Assembly: GCA_014584465.1 (NCBI GenBank)
Contig: JACTMU010000097.1
Span: 22,683-86,682 of the forward strand
DNA length: 64,000 bases
From: Pseudomonadota bacterium
GTDB taxonomy: Bacteria; Bdellovibrionota; Bdellovibrionia; Bdellovibrionales; JACTMU01
Direction: 5' to 3'
Part shown: one piece after another, positions 1 through 8,256 of the stretch
Numbering within the stretch: the stretch's first letter is position 1
How the letters are laid out: each line of letters starts with the position of its first letter
The notes under the pieces: generated by a model
The model's database searches: none
The model's input: only the letters and a program-made list of their open reading frames with translations
Told to the model about the DNA's origin: nothing
Position numbers and translations under genes: made by a program

Positions 1-498
1 CTGAAATGAAAACCAGATGAGCCCTACAACAAAGCTCATCACCAACCCGGAGGTAAGAATTTCCCATGTTGGGACCTGAACCAAATCGGACCCAAAGAGA
101 ATCAGGATCGTAAAACCTGCAACCGCCATTTGAATGGTTTGAAACCCCAAAAAAGAGGCCAAATGAAACTGCCAAAATTGAAAGGGGTAGATCAAATACG
201 ATGAGATGCGACCCAGGCGAATGTCCTCAGCAAGCTGAGAACTAAAAAATCCCTGAGAAAGAAGACTCACAATCAAAACCCACACCTGATAGTTGATCAT
301 CTCAGAAAAATCGTATCCCTGAATCTGTATCCCTTCTTTCAGTGAGTAGATTGCCGACCAAAGGTTGTACTTAATGAAGAAAAAAACAAGAGCTGGACCT
401 ATGATGATCAGAAAGAAGTTCACCTTATAGGCCATAAACGCGATCATCGACATCTTGATCGTCTGCCACCATTTTTTTACTTCCCAAGAGATGTTCAT
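1..498 (-). CDS. ABC-2 type transporter permease, COG4587-like (3' end outside window)
   Basis: This ORF is absent from the ORF track because its stop lies beyond the window edge. Read leftwards from the ATG at 498 it gives MNISWEVKKWWQTIKMSMIA and then about 145 more residues with at least four hydrophobic membrane segments. Its partner 16 bp upstream is an ATPase of the COG4586 type, and this ATPase family is normally encoded with two permeases of the COG4587/COG3694 type. The protein is therefore probably the inner-membrane permease of an uncharacterised ABC-2 exporter. The family assignment rests on context and hydrophobicity, not on a diagnostic motif. The substrate is unknown. Confidence 0.7.
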   Translation of the reverse strand, partial: MNISWEVKKWWQTIKMSMIAFMAYKVNFFLIIIGPALVFFFIKYNLWSAIYSLKEGIQIQGYDFSEMINYQVWVLIVSLLSQGFFSSQLAEDIRLGRISSYLIYPFQFWQFHLASFLGFQTIQMAVAGFTILILFGSDLVQVPTWEILTSGLVMSFVVGLIWFSFQ

Positions 499-514
499 AG
501 TTGCAACTTCTCAG

Positions 515-1501
515 CTAAAGCAGATGAGGATTGGAGATGAGAGTGCTCATGACTCTCTCGATGGGCATCTTCTCAGTGTGAAAGTCCACGACCGGATATT
601 GATTCAGAATCGTAGCGGACAGCTCTCTTAAACGCTCCTCAGGGATGCGAAGCTCCACCTGTCGCCCCTCAAACTTCCACTTGGGATCGTGCGACTTCCA
701 GATCTCTGAAGTTTGATCTACACCCCTCTCAAAGGTAAAGGTCACAAACTTCTCTCGGCCTAGGATCTGACTGAACTTTGTGATGGAGTCATCAAAACGT
801 TTCTTTCCTCCCAAGATGAGAACGATTCTCGAACAGAGCGCTTCGACATCTGCCATGTAGTGAGAGGTCAGAAGAATCGTAGTTTGACGTTCCTCCTGGT
901 AGACTCTTAAAAAGTCGCGAATGTTCTTTTGCGCCACCAAATCGAGCCCAATCGTTGGCTCATCCAAAAAGATGACTTCGGGCTCATGCAGTAGACTTGC
1001 CATGAGCTCAAGCTTCATTCTCTCCCCAAGAGAGAGCTTTCGGACATGAATGTGGAGTACTTTCTCAACATCCAACATCTCCGAGAGAAATCCCACCCGT
1101 TTTTTGAAGTCTCCGTCGGCAATTTCGTAGTACTTCTGCAACAGCAGAAATGAATCCATTGCAGGGATATCCCACCAAAGCTGATTCTTTTGCCCCATGA
1201 CCAGAGCGATCTTCCGACGAAATTGAAGTTTTCGCTCACTGGGCGTAAACCCCAAAACCTTCATCTTTCCAGAACTTGGAACAATGATCCCCGTCAACAT
1301 TTTCATGAGCGTGGTCTTCCCTGCTCCATTGGGCCCAAGAAGACCCACCAACGCTCCGGGCTCAAGCAGCAGATCGAAATGGTCCACGGCCCGATTGAGA
1401 ATCTGCTCTCGAACAAAAAATGATTTAAGGGTGCCTAAAAAACCTGGCTGCTTCTTATAAGTACGAAACTCCTTGGTAAGTCCGTGACACTCAATGACCA
1501 T
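515..1501 (-). CDS. ABC transporter ATP-binding protein (COG4586-like)
   Basis: This is the ATPase subunit of an ABC-2 exporter. From the preferred start it has a Walker A motif GPNGAGKTT near residue 56, a signature LSLGE near 156 in place of LSGGQ, and a Walker B VIFLDEP near 176. The LSLGER variant and the long N-terminal stretch before Walker A (about 55 residues) are typical of COG4586 ATPases. The track ORF begins at 1546, but the ATG at 1501 (MVIECHGLTKEF) starts directly at the conserved ABC N-terminus. It leaves only an 11-bp overlap with the upstream rhodanese gene, which suggests translational coupling. It is probably co-transcribed with the downstream permease. Substrate unknown. 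Confidence 0.88.
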   Translation of the reverse strand: MVIECHGLTKEFRTYKKQPGFLGTLKSFFVREQILNRAVDHFDLLLEPGALVGLLGPNGAGKTTLMKMLTGIIVPSSGKMKVLGFTPSERKLQFRRKIALVMGQKNQLWWDIPAMDSFLLLQKYYEIADGDFKKRVGFLSEMLDVEKVLHIHVRKLSLGERMKLELMASLLHEPEVIFLDEPTIGLDLVAQKNIRDFLRVYQEERQTTILLTSHYMADVEALCSRIVLILGGKKRFDDSITKFSQILGREKFVTFTFERGVDQTSEIWKSHDPKWKFEGRQVELRIPEERLRELSATILNQYPVVDFHTEKMPIERVMSTLISNPHLL

Positions 1502-1904
1502 CCACAGTAACGGGTCGTCCCTCATCCCTCCAGCGAACAATCCCACCGATCATGTTGTAGGCCTCAACAAATTTGAGCTCTTCCATCATTTTGAGCGTCT
1601 TACCGCTGCGATTGCCCGACCGACAGTAGACCAAATAGAGCTTGCTTCGATCCAATTGACCTAGCTTCTCCTTGAAATCGTCTGCAAAAAAATCGACATT
1701 TGTGGCTTCAGTCAGATGACCATCTTTGAACTCAGACGCCGTACGAACATCGAGCACAACGACACGTCCACTTGACTTGTTACCTTCAAAGATGGATTGA
1801 AATTCACTTGGAACGACGTCCTTGTAAGTCTCGGCTCGTCCCAAGTTCGAAAACATACAATGAAGTGAAAAGATACACGAAAAAAATAAAAAGAGTCTCA
1901 TCAT
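1491..1904 (-). CDS. Periplasmic rhodanese-like sulfurtransferase
   Basis: A 137-residue single-domain rhodanese. The hydrophobic N-terminus (MMRLFLFFSCIFSLHCMF, followed by a plausible cleavage site near GRAET) indicates export to the periplasm. The active-site loop CRSGNRS follows a VYC motif with the catalytic cysteine near residue 94, and the upstream LDVRTASEF is the conserved rhodanese DVR-E motif. The start has a GGGGGA SD just upstream, with two adjacent ATGs. Its 3' end overlaps the ABC ATPase gene, so the three genes probably form one unit. The sulfur donor and acceptor are unknown; a link to the exporter is only positional. Confidence 0.85.
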   Translation of the reverse strand: MMRLFLFFSCIFSLHCMFSNLGRAETYKDVVPSEFQSIFEGNKSSGRVVVLDVRTASEFKDGHLTEATNVDFFADDFKEKLGQLDRSKLYLVYCRSGNRSGKTLKMMEELKFVEAYNMIGGIVRWRDEGRPVTVDGH

Positions 1905-2169
1905 TCCCCCTATCTGTCCCCATCGACAAGATTTAGCTGCTCTATAACCAAAGCGATCGAATCCTCGATCCGTCCCTCGTGATATTATGAGCTCTCACGA
2001 CTCCCGGTCAATGGAAAAACCCAATCTCGATTCGGGCTTTGACTCGGTCTTTCCTGCAGAATATACCGAGATCGAGTTTGCCTGTTTTAGCAAGTGAACT
2101 TGGGTCAGATTTGGATCTCATTTTGAAAATTGAATCGACCTGAACGACAGACCACCACAGGAGAAGAGC

Positions 2170-3408
2170 ATGAGTGATAAGGGAGCTAAAGCCAAGTTCA
2201 CATCGCAAGGTTGGCAGAAGATCCAACGTGGCCATCCTTGGCTCTTTCGAGGGGACATCGGTGAAAATGTAAAGATTCCCAAAAAAGTTGGGCTTTGGAG
2301 GTTTGGCGAACACTGGTTTCTTCTCTCCCCACAAAGCAAGATTATGGCCCGACGACTGGGCCCTGCAACGCGAAATCTCTGCTCTCTCGACGAGTCTTTT
2401 TTATGTGATCCCTACGCCTTTTTGAAATACTTCGGCCAGATCCTGGAAACTGTTCTTCGAGACGCCCTCGCTCGTCGTATGAGATTCTTCCCCGATGAGG
2501 TTTGCTTTCGATGGATCTTTTCTGAAAACGATCTCCTTCCAGGATTGATCATTGATCGTTATGGGGACCATCTCGTCGTACAGATCCTCACTGCTCCCAT
2601 GGAGCTCTTTTGGCCTTCGATCCGTTCCTTGGTGGAGAAGGTGTTCCTGGAGTTTGTGGAAGTACCACCAAAGATCCTCGAGCTGCGCTCCTCCCCTGTG
2701 CGTCTGAAAGAGGGGCTCAACGTCGAACAGGTCCCGGAGGGGCAAAAGATTCCAGGACGATGGATCCAATGGAACGGTCTTGAATGGTTTATGCAACCCG
2801 GAGGAGAGCAGAAGACAGGATCCTTCTTTGATCAAAAGGAAAACCATCTTAAGGCTGCCCAGTGGGCCTCACTGCTTCAAACCAAGGAGGCATGGGATCT
2901 CTGCACCTATCATGGAGGTTTTGCTTTGCACCTTGCAAAAAGCGGGGTTCCTGTTCTCGCTCTGGACGAATCCTCATCGGCCATTGACATTGCCCAAAAA
3001 AACATTGAACGAAATTCATTGGATCAAAAGGCACAAACGATGGTGGGAGATGTCTTCGACTTCTTACGCTCTCAGTTTGATCAAGAACGAAAAGTTGACA
3101 TGATCGTTTTAGATCCACCTGCTTTTGCGAAAGGGCGATCTGGACGTGAGGGAGCTCTCCGAGGTTTCAAGGAGCTCAACCTTCGTGCCATGCACACCGT
3201 ACGCGAAGGAGGTCTTCTCGTTTCTTGCTGCTGCTCTCAAAACATCAGCCCTACTGATTTTCAAGATCTCCTTCAGACAGCGGCCCACGACGCACGAAAG
3301 AGTCTTCACGTCCTTTCCGTCGAGGGGCCAAGTCCCGACCACGCCCCTCTCATCTCATTCAAAGAGGGGAGCTATCTTCAAGCGTGGTTCACGCGCATCG
3401 GACTTTGA
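2170..3408 (+). CDS. Class I SAM-dependent rRNA methyltransferase, RlmI-like
   Basis: A 412-residue protein with the layout of the RlmI/RlmK-type 23S rRNA (cytosine-5) methyltransferases. An N-terminal PUA-like RNA-binding domain (about residues 10-80, including GHPWLFRGDI) is followed by the central FFDQKENH motif that marks this family. A Rossmann methyltransferase domain then shows the SAM-binding region DLCTYHGGFALHLA, the acidic residue in LALDES, and motif IV DPPAFAKG. A CCC cluster after motif IV could hold a catalytic cysteine. The start has an AGGAG SD seven bases upstream. It is transcribed alone, divergently from the rhodanese gene and convergently with the NrfD-like gene. The exact rRNA position modified cannot be read from sequence. 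Confidence 0.85.
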   Translation: MSDKGAKAKFTSQGWQKIQRGHPWLFRGDIGENVKIPKKVGLWRFGEHWFLLSPQSKIMARRLGPATRNLCSLDESFLCDPYAFLKYFGQILETVLRDALARRMRFFPDEVCFRWIFSENDLLPGLIIDRYGDHLVVQILTAPMELFWPSIRSLVEKVFLEFVEVPPKILELRSSPVRLKEGLNVEQVPEGQKIPGRWIQWNGLEWFMQPGGEQKTGSFFDQKENHLKAAQWASLLQTKEAWDLCTYHGGFALHLAKSGVPVLALDESSSAIDIAQKNIERNSLDQKAQTMVGDVFDFLRSQFDQERKVDMIVLDPPAFAKGRSGREGALRGFKELNLRAMHTVREGGLLVSCCCSQNISPTDFQDLLQTAAHDARKSLHVLSVEGPSPDHAPLISFKEGSYLQAWFTRIGL

Positions 3409-3474
3409 CCATCACACCCTGTCCATTCATCCCTCTACCCCTCATGAAGCAGTTTGTGATACAGTCCGTTCGGA

Positions 3475-4689
3475 CTATAGATGTTTGGATCGCAGACGCC
3501 CCAACTGAATTGAAACTGCGATCCGAGTAAATAGGGTGAACAGGAGGGCTCCAAAGGCCCAAATCCCCAAAGAGATCGCCGTTTCACCACGTGATGGAGT
3601 GTATTCAATCAGAAGTCCCGTTGGACTTGGAATAAAACCAGGAATAATAAGTCCGACCCCCTTCTCAATCCAAATTCCCACAATGATCAACATCGACGCA
3701 AACGCCATCCAACGTCGCCTTCGAGCAAGTGGAGAAAACAGAACGGCCAGTGAGATCAGAGAAAATGCCACACTCGTCCAAATGATCGGGGTCAATCGAT
3801 GGGCACCGTGAAGACCAAAGAAGAGATATTGGGCCGAACGATTGTGCAGAGTATCCGTATAAAACTCATTGAAAAACTCACACCCCAAAAGAAAAAAATT
3901 GATAGGCAAAAACAGGGTCATCAGAGTCCTCATAAGTTCAAAGACTCGTCTTGCAATCTGAAAATTCATAACTCGTTCAACCACCAAGAAGATGAGAAAG
4001 AGGATGGCTGGCCCTGAAGCAAAGGCACTGATCAAAAACCTTGGTGCCAAGATGGCTGAGTTCCAAAAGGGTCTCCCACCAAGTCCGCTGTACAAGAATG
4101 CCGTCACTGTGTGAATGCTGACCGCCCATCCGATCGAGAGAAAGACAAAGGGCAAGTAATGAAGTGGCGTGGGTTGCTCTCCCATATAGCGCTTGTAAAG
4201 AAGATAACCTGGGACATAGAGATTCAATAACAGATACCCCATCAGCACCACCACGTCCCACGCTAAAATAGATCTGGGAAAGTTCAAACGACCAAAAAAG
4301 GGGAGTATGTGCAAAAAACGATCAGGTCTTCCGAGATCCACCATGATGAACAAAAGGCACATGACAATGGCGACAAAAGCCAACAATTCGCCAAGAATCA
4401 CAACCTCTTTCACGTAGGATCGTTTAAAGAGATAAGCGGGAACCACAAGAAGAACGGCCGAAGCTGCCACTCCTACCAAAAAAGTAAAATTGGCGATGTA
4501 GACACCCCAACTCACGCTGTCGCTCATGTTGGTATGAATCAACCCATCTCGAAGCTGAAGAAAGTAGTAATAACCTCCCACCGAGCAAAGTGCCGTAAGA
4601 AGAATGATCCACGAAAAATAGATCTTATCGCCACTTAAAAAGTGGGCAAAGATCCTTACCCAATAGCTCAAATAGCTCTTCACACCCAT
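3475..4689 (-). CDS. NrfD/HmcC-like integral membrane quinone-interacting subunit
   Basis: A polytopic inner-membrane protein with about nine or ten hydrophobic segments and the NrfD/PsrC/HmcC family pattern (for example VDLGRPDRFLHILPFFGRLN and a terminal membrane helix). Such subunits oxidise or reduce menaquinol and exchange electrons with a periplasmic four-cluster ferredoxin-like partner. That partner is encoded immediately upstream. The track start at 4737 is a TTG overlapping the upstream stop (TTGA) without a visible SD. The ATG at 4689 (MGVKSYLSYW) has GAGG nine bases upstream and is taken here, but coupled re-initiation at 4737 is possible. It is the last gene of the leftward arm: 14-haem cytochrome, iron-sulfur protein, NrfD, the same order as hmcA-hmcB-hmcC. 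Confidence 0.87.
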   Translation of the reverse strand: MGVKSYLSYWVRIFAHFLSGDKIYFSWIILLTALCSVGGYYYFLQLRDGLIHTNMSDSVSWGVYIANFTFLVGVAASAVLLVVPAYLFKRSYVKEVVILGELLAFVAIVMCLLFIMVDLGRPDRFLHILPFFGRLNFPRSILAWDVVVLMGYLLLNLYVPGYLLYKRYMGEQPTPLHYLPFVFLSIGWAVSIHTVTAFLYSGLGGRPFWNSAILAPRFLISAFASGPAILFLIFLVVERVMNFQIARRVFELMRTLMTLFLPINFFLLGCEFFNEFYTDTLHNRSAQYLFFGLHGAHRLTPIIWTSVAFSLISLAVLFSPLARRRRWMAFASMLIIVGIWIEKGVGLIIPGFIPSPTGLLIEYTPSRGETAISLGIWAFGALLFTLFTRIAVSIQLGRLRSKHL

Positions 4690-4733
4690 TGTCTCAAACC
4701 TCGCTTCTTCGTGCCAGGCACTACTTCTGCTGC

Positions 4734-5645
4734 TCAATCCAGGTAGTAGTAAAAACTCGGAATTGTGTTCAGCTCCTCCTTCAACACAAATACCAACTTA
4801 TATTTAAGAATCTGAAAGACTTCGCTTGATGGATCCAAGATATTTCCAAAGTTGCGCGCTCCCGTTGGGCAAGCCTCCATACAGGCAGGATTCTTTCCAA
4901 CTCGTGTCCTGTGCATACAGAAATGACATTTTTCCACGACTCCTGCCGGCCGCAGCCGATTGCTCAAGTATCCTTGATTGGGATTGACCTCCTCAGGTGA
5001 AATCTTGGGTGCTGAAAAGTTGAACCTCCTTGCCTCATAGGGGCAAGCTGCCATACAGTAGCGACATCCAATGCACCAATCATAGTCGATTGCGACAATT
5101 CCATCTTGCTCTTTCCACGTTGCCTCGATCGGACAGACTTTAACACAAGGTGGATTGTCACATTGAAAGCACTGCATTGGAAGATAGAACTTCCCATCTT
5201 TGGGAACCTCCCCTTCGTAGCGACTTGATCCGCTCTCCAAATTCATGCTTCCAATGGGCATCTCGAGAACTCGAATGTACTCAATCGGAGTGCTGCGATC
5301 TTGATTGTTCTCACGGACACAAGCCTCAACACACCTTCGATTGCCGTTGCACAAACTCAAACTCAGCGTGTAGACAAATTTAACTCCGGGGATCGGTTGT
5401 GGATCTTGGATCGTAGGTCTTACGCCAATGTCACGCTCGGCCTTCTCCTCAATTCGGCGAAAAATCCGCTCTTTGTCGCTGGCACTCAACTCCTTGTAGT
5501 GTCTCTTGAAAAAATCCTCAAAAAAGTGATTCTCCTGGGAGCAACCTGACACGAGCGAGGCCGCCACTCCGGCCGCCGATTTTTTTAAGAAATTTCGACG
5601 ACTCTCCCGTTTCTCTAAAAGTTTCGTTGGACGATCTCTTTTCAA
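4734..5645 (-). CDS. HmcB/NrfC-like four-cluster iron-sulfur protein, Tat lipoprotein
   Basis: A 303-residue periplasmic electron-transfer subunit predicted to pass electrons between the NrfD-like subunit and multihaem cytochromes. The N-terminus carries a twin-arginine motif (SRRNFLKK) and then a lipobox VSGC at Cys35, so it should be Tat-exported and lipid-anchored. Four cluster motifs follow: C99-NGNRR-C105-VEA-C109, CFQCDNPPCVKVCP, CIGCRYCMAACP, and CHFC with an 11-residue spacer before CMEACP. The first motif has Asn102 where the second cysteine of CxxCxxCxxxC should be, so 15 of the 16 expected ligands are present. The start is TTG with a GAGGGG SD six bases upstream. A dispersed repeat copy lies 52 bp upstream. 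Confidence 0.9.
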   Translation of the reverse strand: MKRDRPTKLLEKRESRRNFLKKSAAGVAASLVSGCSQENHFFEDFFKRHYKELSASDKERIFRRIEEKAERDIGVRPTIQDPQPIPGVKFVYTLSLSLCNGNRRCVEACVRENNQDRSTPIEYIRVLEMPIGSMNLESGSSRYEGEVPKDGKFYLPMQCFQCDNPPCVKVCPIEATWKEQDGIVAIDYDWCIGCRYCMAACPYEARRFNFSAPKISPEEVNPNQGYLSNRLRPAGVVEKCHFCMHRTRVGKNPACMEACPTGARNFGNILDPSSEVFQILKYKLVFVLKEELNTIPSFYYYLD

Positions 5646-5696
5646 CTACGGCCCCTCAACTAAAAAAGGAATCACTCAAGAGAATTTGGTTTATAG

Positions 5697-5725
5697 CCCA
5701 TTTCGAACTTCAGATCCAGGTTCAA
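5697..5725 (-). repeat. Dispersed 29-bp repeat, copy A
   Basis: In the gene direction it reads TTGAACCTGGATCTGAAGTT and ends in CGAAATGGG. It matches the copy at 26037-26065 at 23 of 29 positions and is 52 bp upstream of the iron-sulfur protein start. TATAAA follows one base after it, so it may contribute to a promoter. It belongs to a set of four similar elements in the window. Confidence 0.55.
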
Positions 5726-5771
5726 GTATAAGTTTGTATATGAGCTTGGACCAAACGGCAAGAATTTCCCT

Positions 5772-7040
5772 CTAAGGCGTCGCGCTTTTGTGATTGGGGC
5801 GCAACTCCTTTGCCCCTCCACCTTCGGCAGTTGCCTTCTTAGAAGATTTTGGAGAAACGAGATGGGCCTCCTGATTGATCCAATGAATTTCAATGGTCTT
5901 TCCACCATGCATGAGGTGACAAGTGGTGCAGGTCGTTCGTTTCGGCATATGGCGCTCAAAATTGACATGACAATTGGTGCAGCCACCCTGATAGGTTGCG
6001 GCGACATCTTTATGTTTAAACCTAAAACCTTTCGGATGGGGGATCTCCACATGGCATGAACCACAATAAGGAATGCCTCGCATCTCTGCACTTGCGGTCT
6101 CGTTGTAATGACAAGTCGTGCACGCAAAGGCCTTTGGATCTGATTTATTTGCCACATAGGCGTTGCCGTGATTGGTCGGCAGCGCCCAAGCCGGGCTGTG
6201 GGGATAGGGGTGACACTCCTGACAGCTTTTCACTCCCTCGGAGGACTTTCCTTCGCCTTTGTGGCAGCCTACACATCCGTTGCGGTTTTGCAGATAGCTG
6301 TGTGCATGCAGCTCCTTTTTGCTCCACTCGTTCACGTGCGGGTAGTTGTTGTGACATTTTACACAAAGTGGAACACTCTTCTCTTCCTCTCCAAAGCCTG
6401 CGCCATCTTCTTTTTCTCGAACATCATGGCAATGCAAACAAAATGGGTTTTCAGGGTTGCTCTTCTTATTTTCCAAGAAAGCGCCCCCGTGTTGAGGGCC
6501 AAGAGACCAACCTTGGGGATGAGGATAGGAGTGACACTCTTGACAACTCTTGACTGCTTTGGAGCCCTTTCCATCCGACTTGTGACAACTCAGACACTGA
6601 TTGGAATCCCTCAGAAAGGCAGCACCGTGGTTCAATCGATTGGACCACTCCTTTTCATGAGGATAGGTGTGGCATTGAGTGCAAGAGGGGCTCTTTCCTT
6701 TTGGTGATTCGTGGCAATTCTTGCACTTCTGAGGATCGGAAGTGTATTGAGCTCCATGCTGAATCATCGAATCCACATGGGGATAGGCCTGGTGACATGA
6801 GGTGCAAACAGGAGCCTGACTCGTTCCATTATGGCACTGGGTGCAACTTTGACGATCCTGCAGATAGTGCTCCCCATGAAGAAGCGTCGTTCGAAACTCC
6901 TCGCTGTGAGGGTATCCTTGAGTCTGGGTCTTTTTCTCGCCACCTCTCTCCTGATCACCCTCTCTCTGGGGATTGGTCTTTACACAAGACACCCCAACAA
7001 AAATCATCAGAATGAGAGCCGACCAGGTAGACTTTCTCAC
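5772..7040 (-). CDS. 14-haem c-type cytochrome, probable lipoprotein
   Basis: A 422-residue exported protein with exactly 14 CXXCH haem motifs and no other recognisable domain. The N-terminus is a signal peptide ending in GVSC, a plausible though not ideal lipobox. The haems fall into seven tandem two-haem modules of about 45-60 residues. Each begins with an HG-x-x-[YF] element and most end in CxxCH-x-YPH with a following tryptophan. It is the first gene of the leftward arm and precedes HmcB- and HmcC-like genes, the position taken by the 16-haem HmcA in Desulfovibrio, so a role as haem wire on the periplasmic side is likely. The start is GTG after a GGGGTGG SD. The sequence is repetitive, and exact haem number would need protein work. 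Confidence 0.9.
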   Translation of the reverse strand: MRKSTWSALILMIFVGVSCVKTNPQREGDQERGGEKKTQTQGYPHSEEFRTTLLHGEHYLQDRQSCTQCHNGTSQAPVCTSCHQAYPHVDSMIQHGAQYTSDPQKCKNCHESPKGKSPSCTQCHTYPHEKEWSNRLNHGAAFLRDSNQCLSCHKSDGKGSKAVKSCQECHSYPHPQGWSLGPQHGGAFLENKKSNPENPFCLHCHDVREKEDGAGFGEEEKSVPLCVKCHNNYPHVNEWSKKELHAHSYLQNRNGCVGCHKGEGKSSEGVKSCQECHPYPHSPAWALPTNHGNAYVANKSDPKAFACTTCHYNETASAEMRGIPYCGSCHVEIPHPKGFRFKHKDVAATYQGGCTNCHVNFERHMPKRTTCTTCHLMHGGKTIEIHWINQEAHLVSPKSSKKATAEGGGAKELRPNHKSATP

Positions 7041-7126
7041 AACACCACCCCTTTGATCACAATAATATCTTGCTTTCCCCGTCAGATACAGTCTCTTGCG
7101 AAAACTGGGCTCCGGTCTTCACAGGT

Positions 7127-7144
7127 GCTTGACTTTGGTCAAGC
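7127..7144. promoter_or_regulatory. FNR/CRP-superfamily-like operator palindrome
   Basis: The sequence GCTTGACTTTGGTCAAGC is a perfect palindrome with 7-bp arms around a 4-bp spacer, located in the 154-bp gap between the two divergent cytochrome operons. Its core TTGAC-N4-GTCAA has the geometry of FNR-family sites (TTGAT-N4-ATCAA). Which regulator binds is unknown. No FNR-type gene is in the window. Confidence 0.6.
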
Positions 7145-7158
7145 TTCCCATCGATAAC
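7129..7158 (+). promoter_or_regulatory. Candidate promoter of the rightward cytochrome-barrel operon
   Basis: TTGACT and GATAAC are separated by 18 bp, upstream of the ATG at 7195. The -35 hexamer lies inside the palindrome at 7127-7144, so a bound regulator would overlap RNA polymerase. The palindrome would be centred near -30, which fits repression better than classical class II activation at -41.5 unless another -10 is used. Confidence 0.35.
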
Positions 7159-7194
7159 AAAAGGACCATCCAACCACGAAAAAGAGTTACGCCC

Positions 7195-8256
7195 ATGAGC
7201 CTTGTGCGAATCGGTTTCGCCATCATCTCCTTCATCTTCCTAGCTGATGTCAATGCTCAAAGCACAAACTGCACAACCTCAAAGTGCCATCAATCGGTGA
7301 CCCAAAATCGATTCCTCCATCGACCACTAAAAACAAAGGATTGTCTCATCTGTCACCAAATCGATTCGACCAATGAGTCCCATCGAGGGCGTAAGGGGGC
7401 CCATCCGTCTGTTCGACCCTTTACAATGGAAAAGATCACTGAACTCTGTCTGAGTTGCCATGAAGGCCTCAAGAAGGCATTTGCACAGAAGAGCTCTTGG
7501 ACGATTCATTCGGCCATCGAAGAGCGTTCTTGCATTGCGTGCCACAGCCCTCACGGCTCAGAACATCGTTATCTTGTCCGAAAAGATTCGATCAAGAACC
7601 TTTGCCTCTCTTGTCATGACATCCTCAAGGGTGAAAGGAGTTCACTGCACTCACCTGTCTCTGAGGAGCGGGGTTGTTTGAATTGCCATACCGTCCACTA
7701 TTCTCAACACAAAAACCTCCTCAAAGAGCAAGAGAAGGATCTCTGCTTGACTTGCCACGCTCAGCCCATCAAAGGGGTCTCCCCTATCGGTCTTGCTTTA
7801 AAGAAGAGCTACCTCCACGGGCCGATCCTCAAAGGACGCTGCACTTCATGCCACGTTCCGCACAAGAGCACCTTCGCTCACCTTCTCAAAGAGAATTACA
7901 GCATGAACAACTACTTAAATGGCGAACATCCCATCTCTGAAGTGGCTCACTGTTTTACCTGCCACGATCGCACCTTGATCGACAGGGAGAGAGTGACCAC
8001 TCAGACTCAATTTCGAAATGGATCGAAGAACCTTCACTATTTGCACTTTCAAGGCGCCCAACGCGGCTGTCACCTCTGCCACGACTCTCATGCAAGCAAC
8101 AATCACAGCTTGATTCGACCCTCCTTTGAGTACTTGACCAAAATGGTACCAATCTTGTTTGAACGGAGCCCCACTGGGGGCAAGTGCGCAACCATGTGTC
8201 ATAAGACTCTGACCTATGATCGAGAACAGGAGATGATCAATGTTCTCGATCGCTGA
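7195..8256 (+). CDS. Multihaem cytochrome c of the doubled-CXXCH type (9 CXXCH plus CX4CH and CX3CH)
   Basis: From the ATG at 7195 the product is 353 residues with a signal peptide (MSLVRIGFAIISFIFLADVNAQ). The track ORF starts at an upstream TTG that adds 33 unlikely residues. Nine canonical CXXCH motifs are visible, most in the paired arrangement LCLxCH...CxxCHxxH of doubled-CXXCH proteins. Two variant motifs flank them: CTTSKCH near the mature N-terminus (CX4CH) and CATMCH near the C-terminus (CX3CH). Up to 11 haems are therefore possible. It opens the rightward operon, directly before the beta-barrel gene with a 17-bp overlap. It is likely periplasmic and may dock to or insert in the barrel; that is inference from gene order. 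Confidence 0.88.
   Translation: MSLVRIGFAIISFIFLADVNAQSTNCTTSKCHQSVTQNRFLHRPLKTKDCLICHQIDSTNESHRGRKGAHPSVRPFTMEKITELCLSCHEGLKKAFAQKSSWTIHSAIEERSCIACHSPHGSEHRYLVRKDSIKNLCLSCHDILKGERSSLHSPVSEERGCLNCHTVHYSQHKNLLKEQEKDLCLTCHAQPIKGVSPIGLALKKSYLHGPILKGRCTSCHVPHKSTFAHLLKENYSMNNYLNGEHPISEVAHCFTCHDRTLIDRERVTTQTQFRNGSKNLHYLHFQGAQRGCHLCHDSHASNNHSLIRPSFEYLTKMVPILFERSPTGGKCATMCHKTLTYDREQEMINVLDR

Noticed and set aside
1905-2169. Minus-strand ORFs at 2008-2334 and 2118-2339
   Set aside because: They run antisense through the start of the RlmI-like gene and have no supporting SD or family features.
3463-3476. AGTCCG-TT-CGGACT hairpin at the rlmI-like/NrfD convergence
   Set aside because: Six base pairs with no T-run and a 2-base loop; too weak to call a terminator.
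6056-6707. Plus-strand ORFs of 165 and 179 codons antisense to the 14-haem gene
   Set aside because: They are shadows of the repetitive haem-module sequence; no haem motif or known domain is encoded in those frames.
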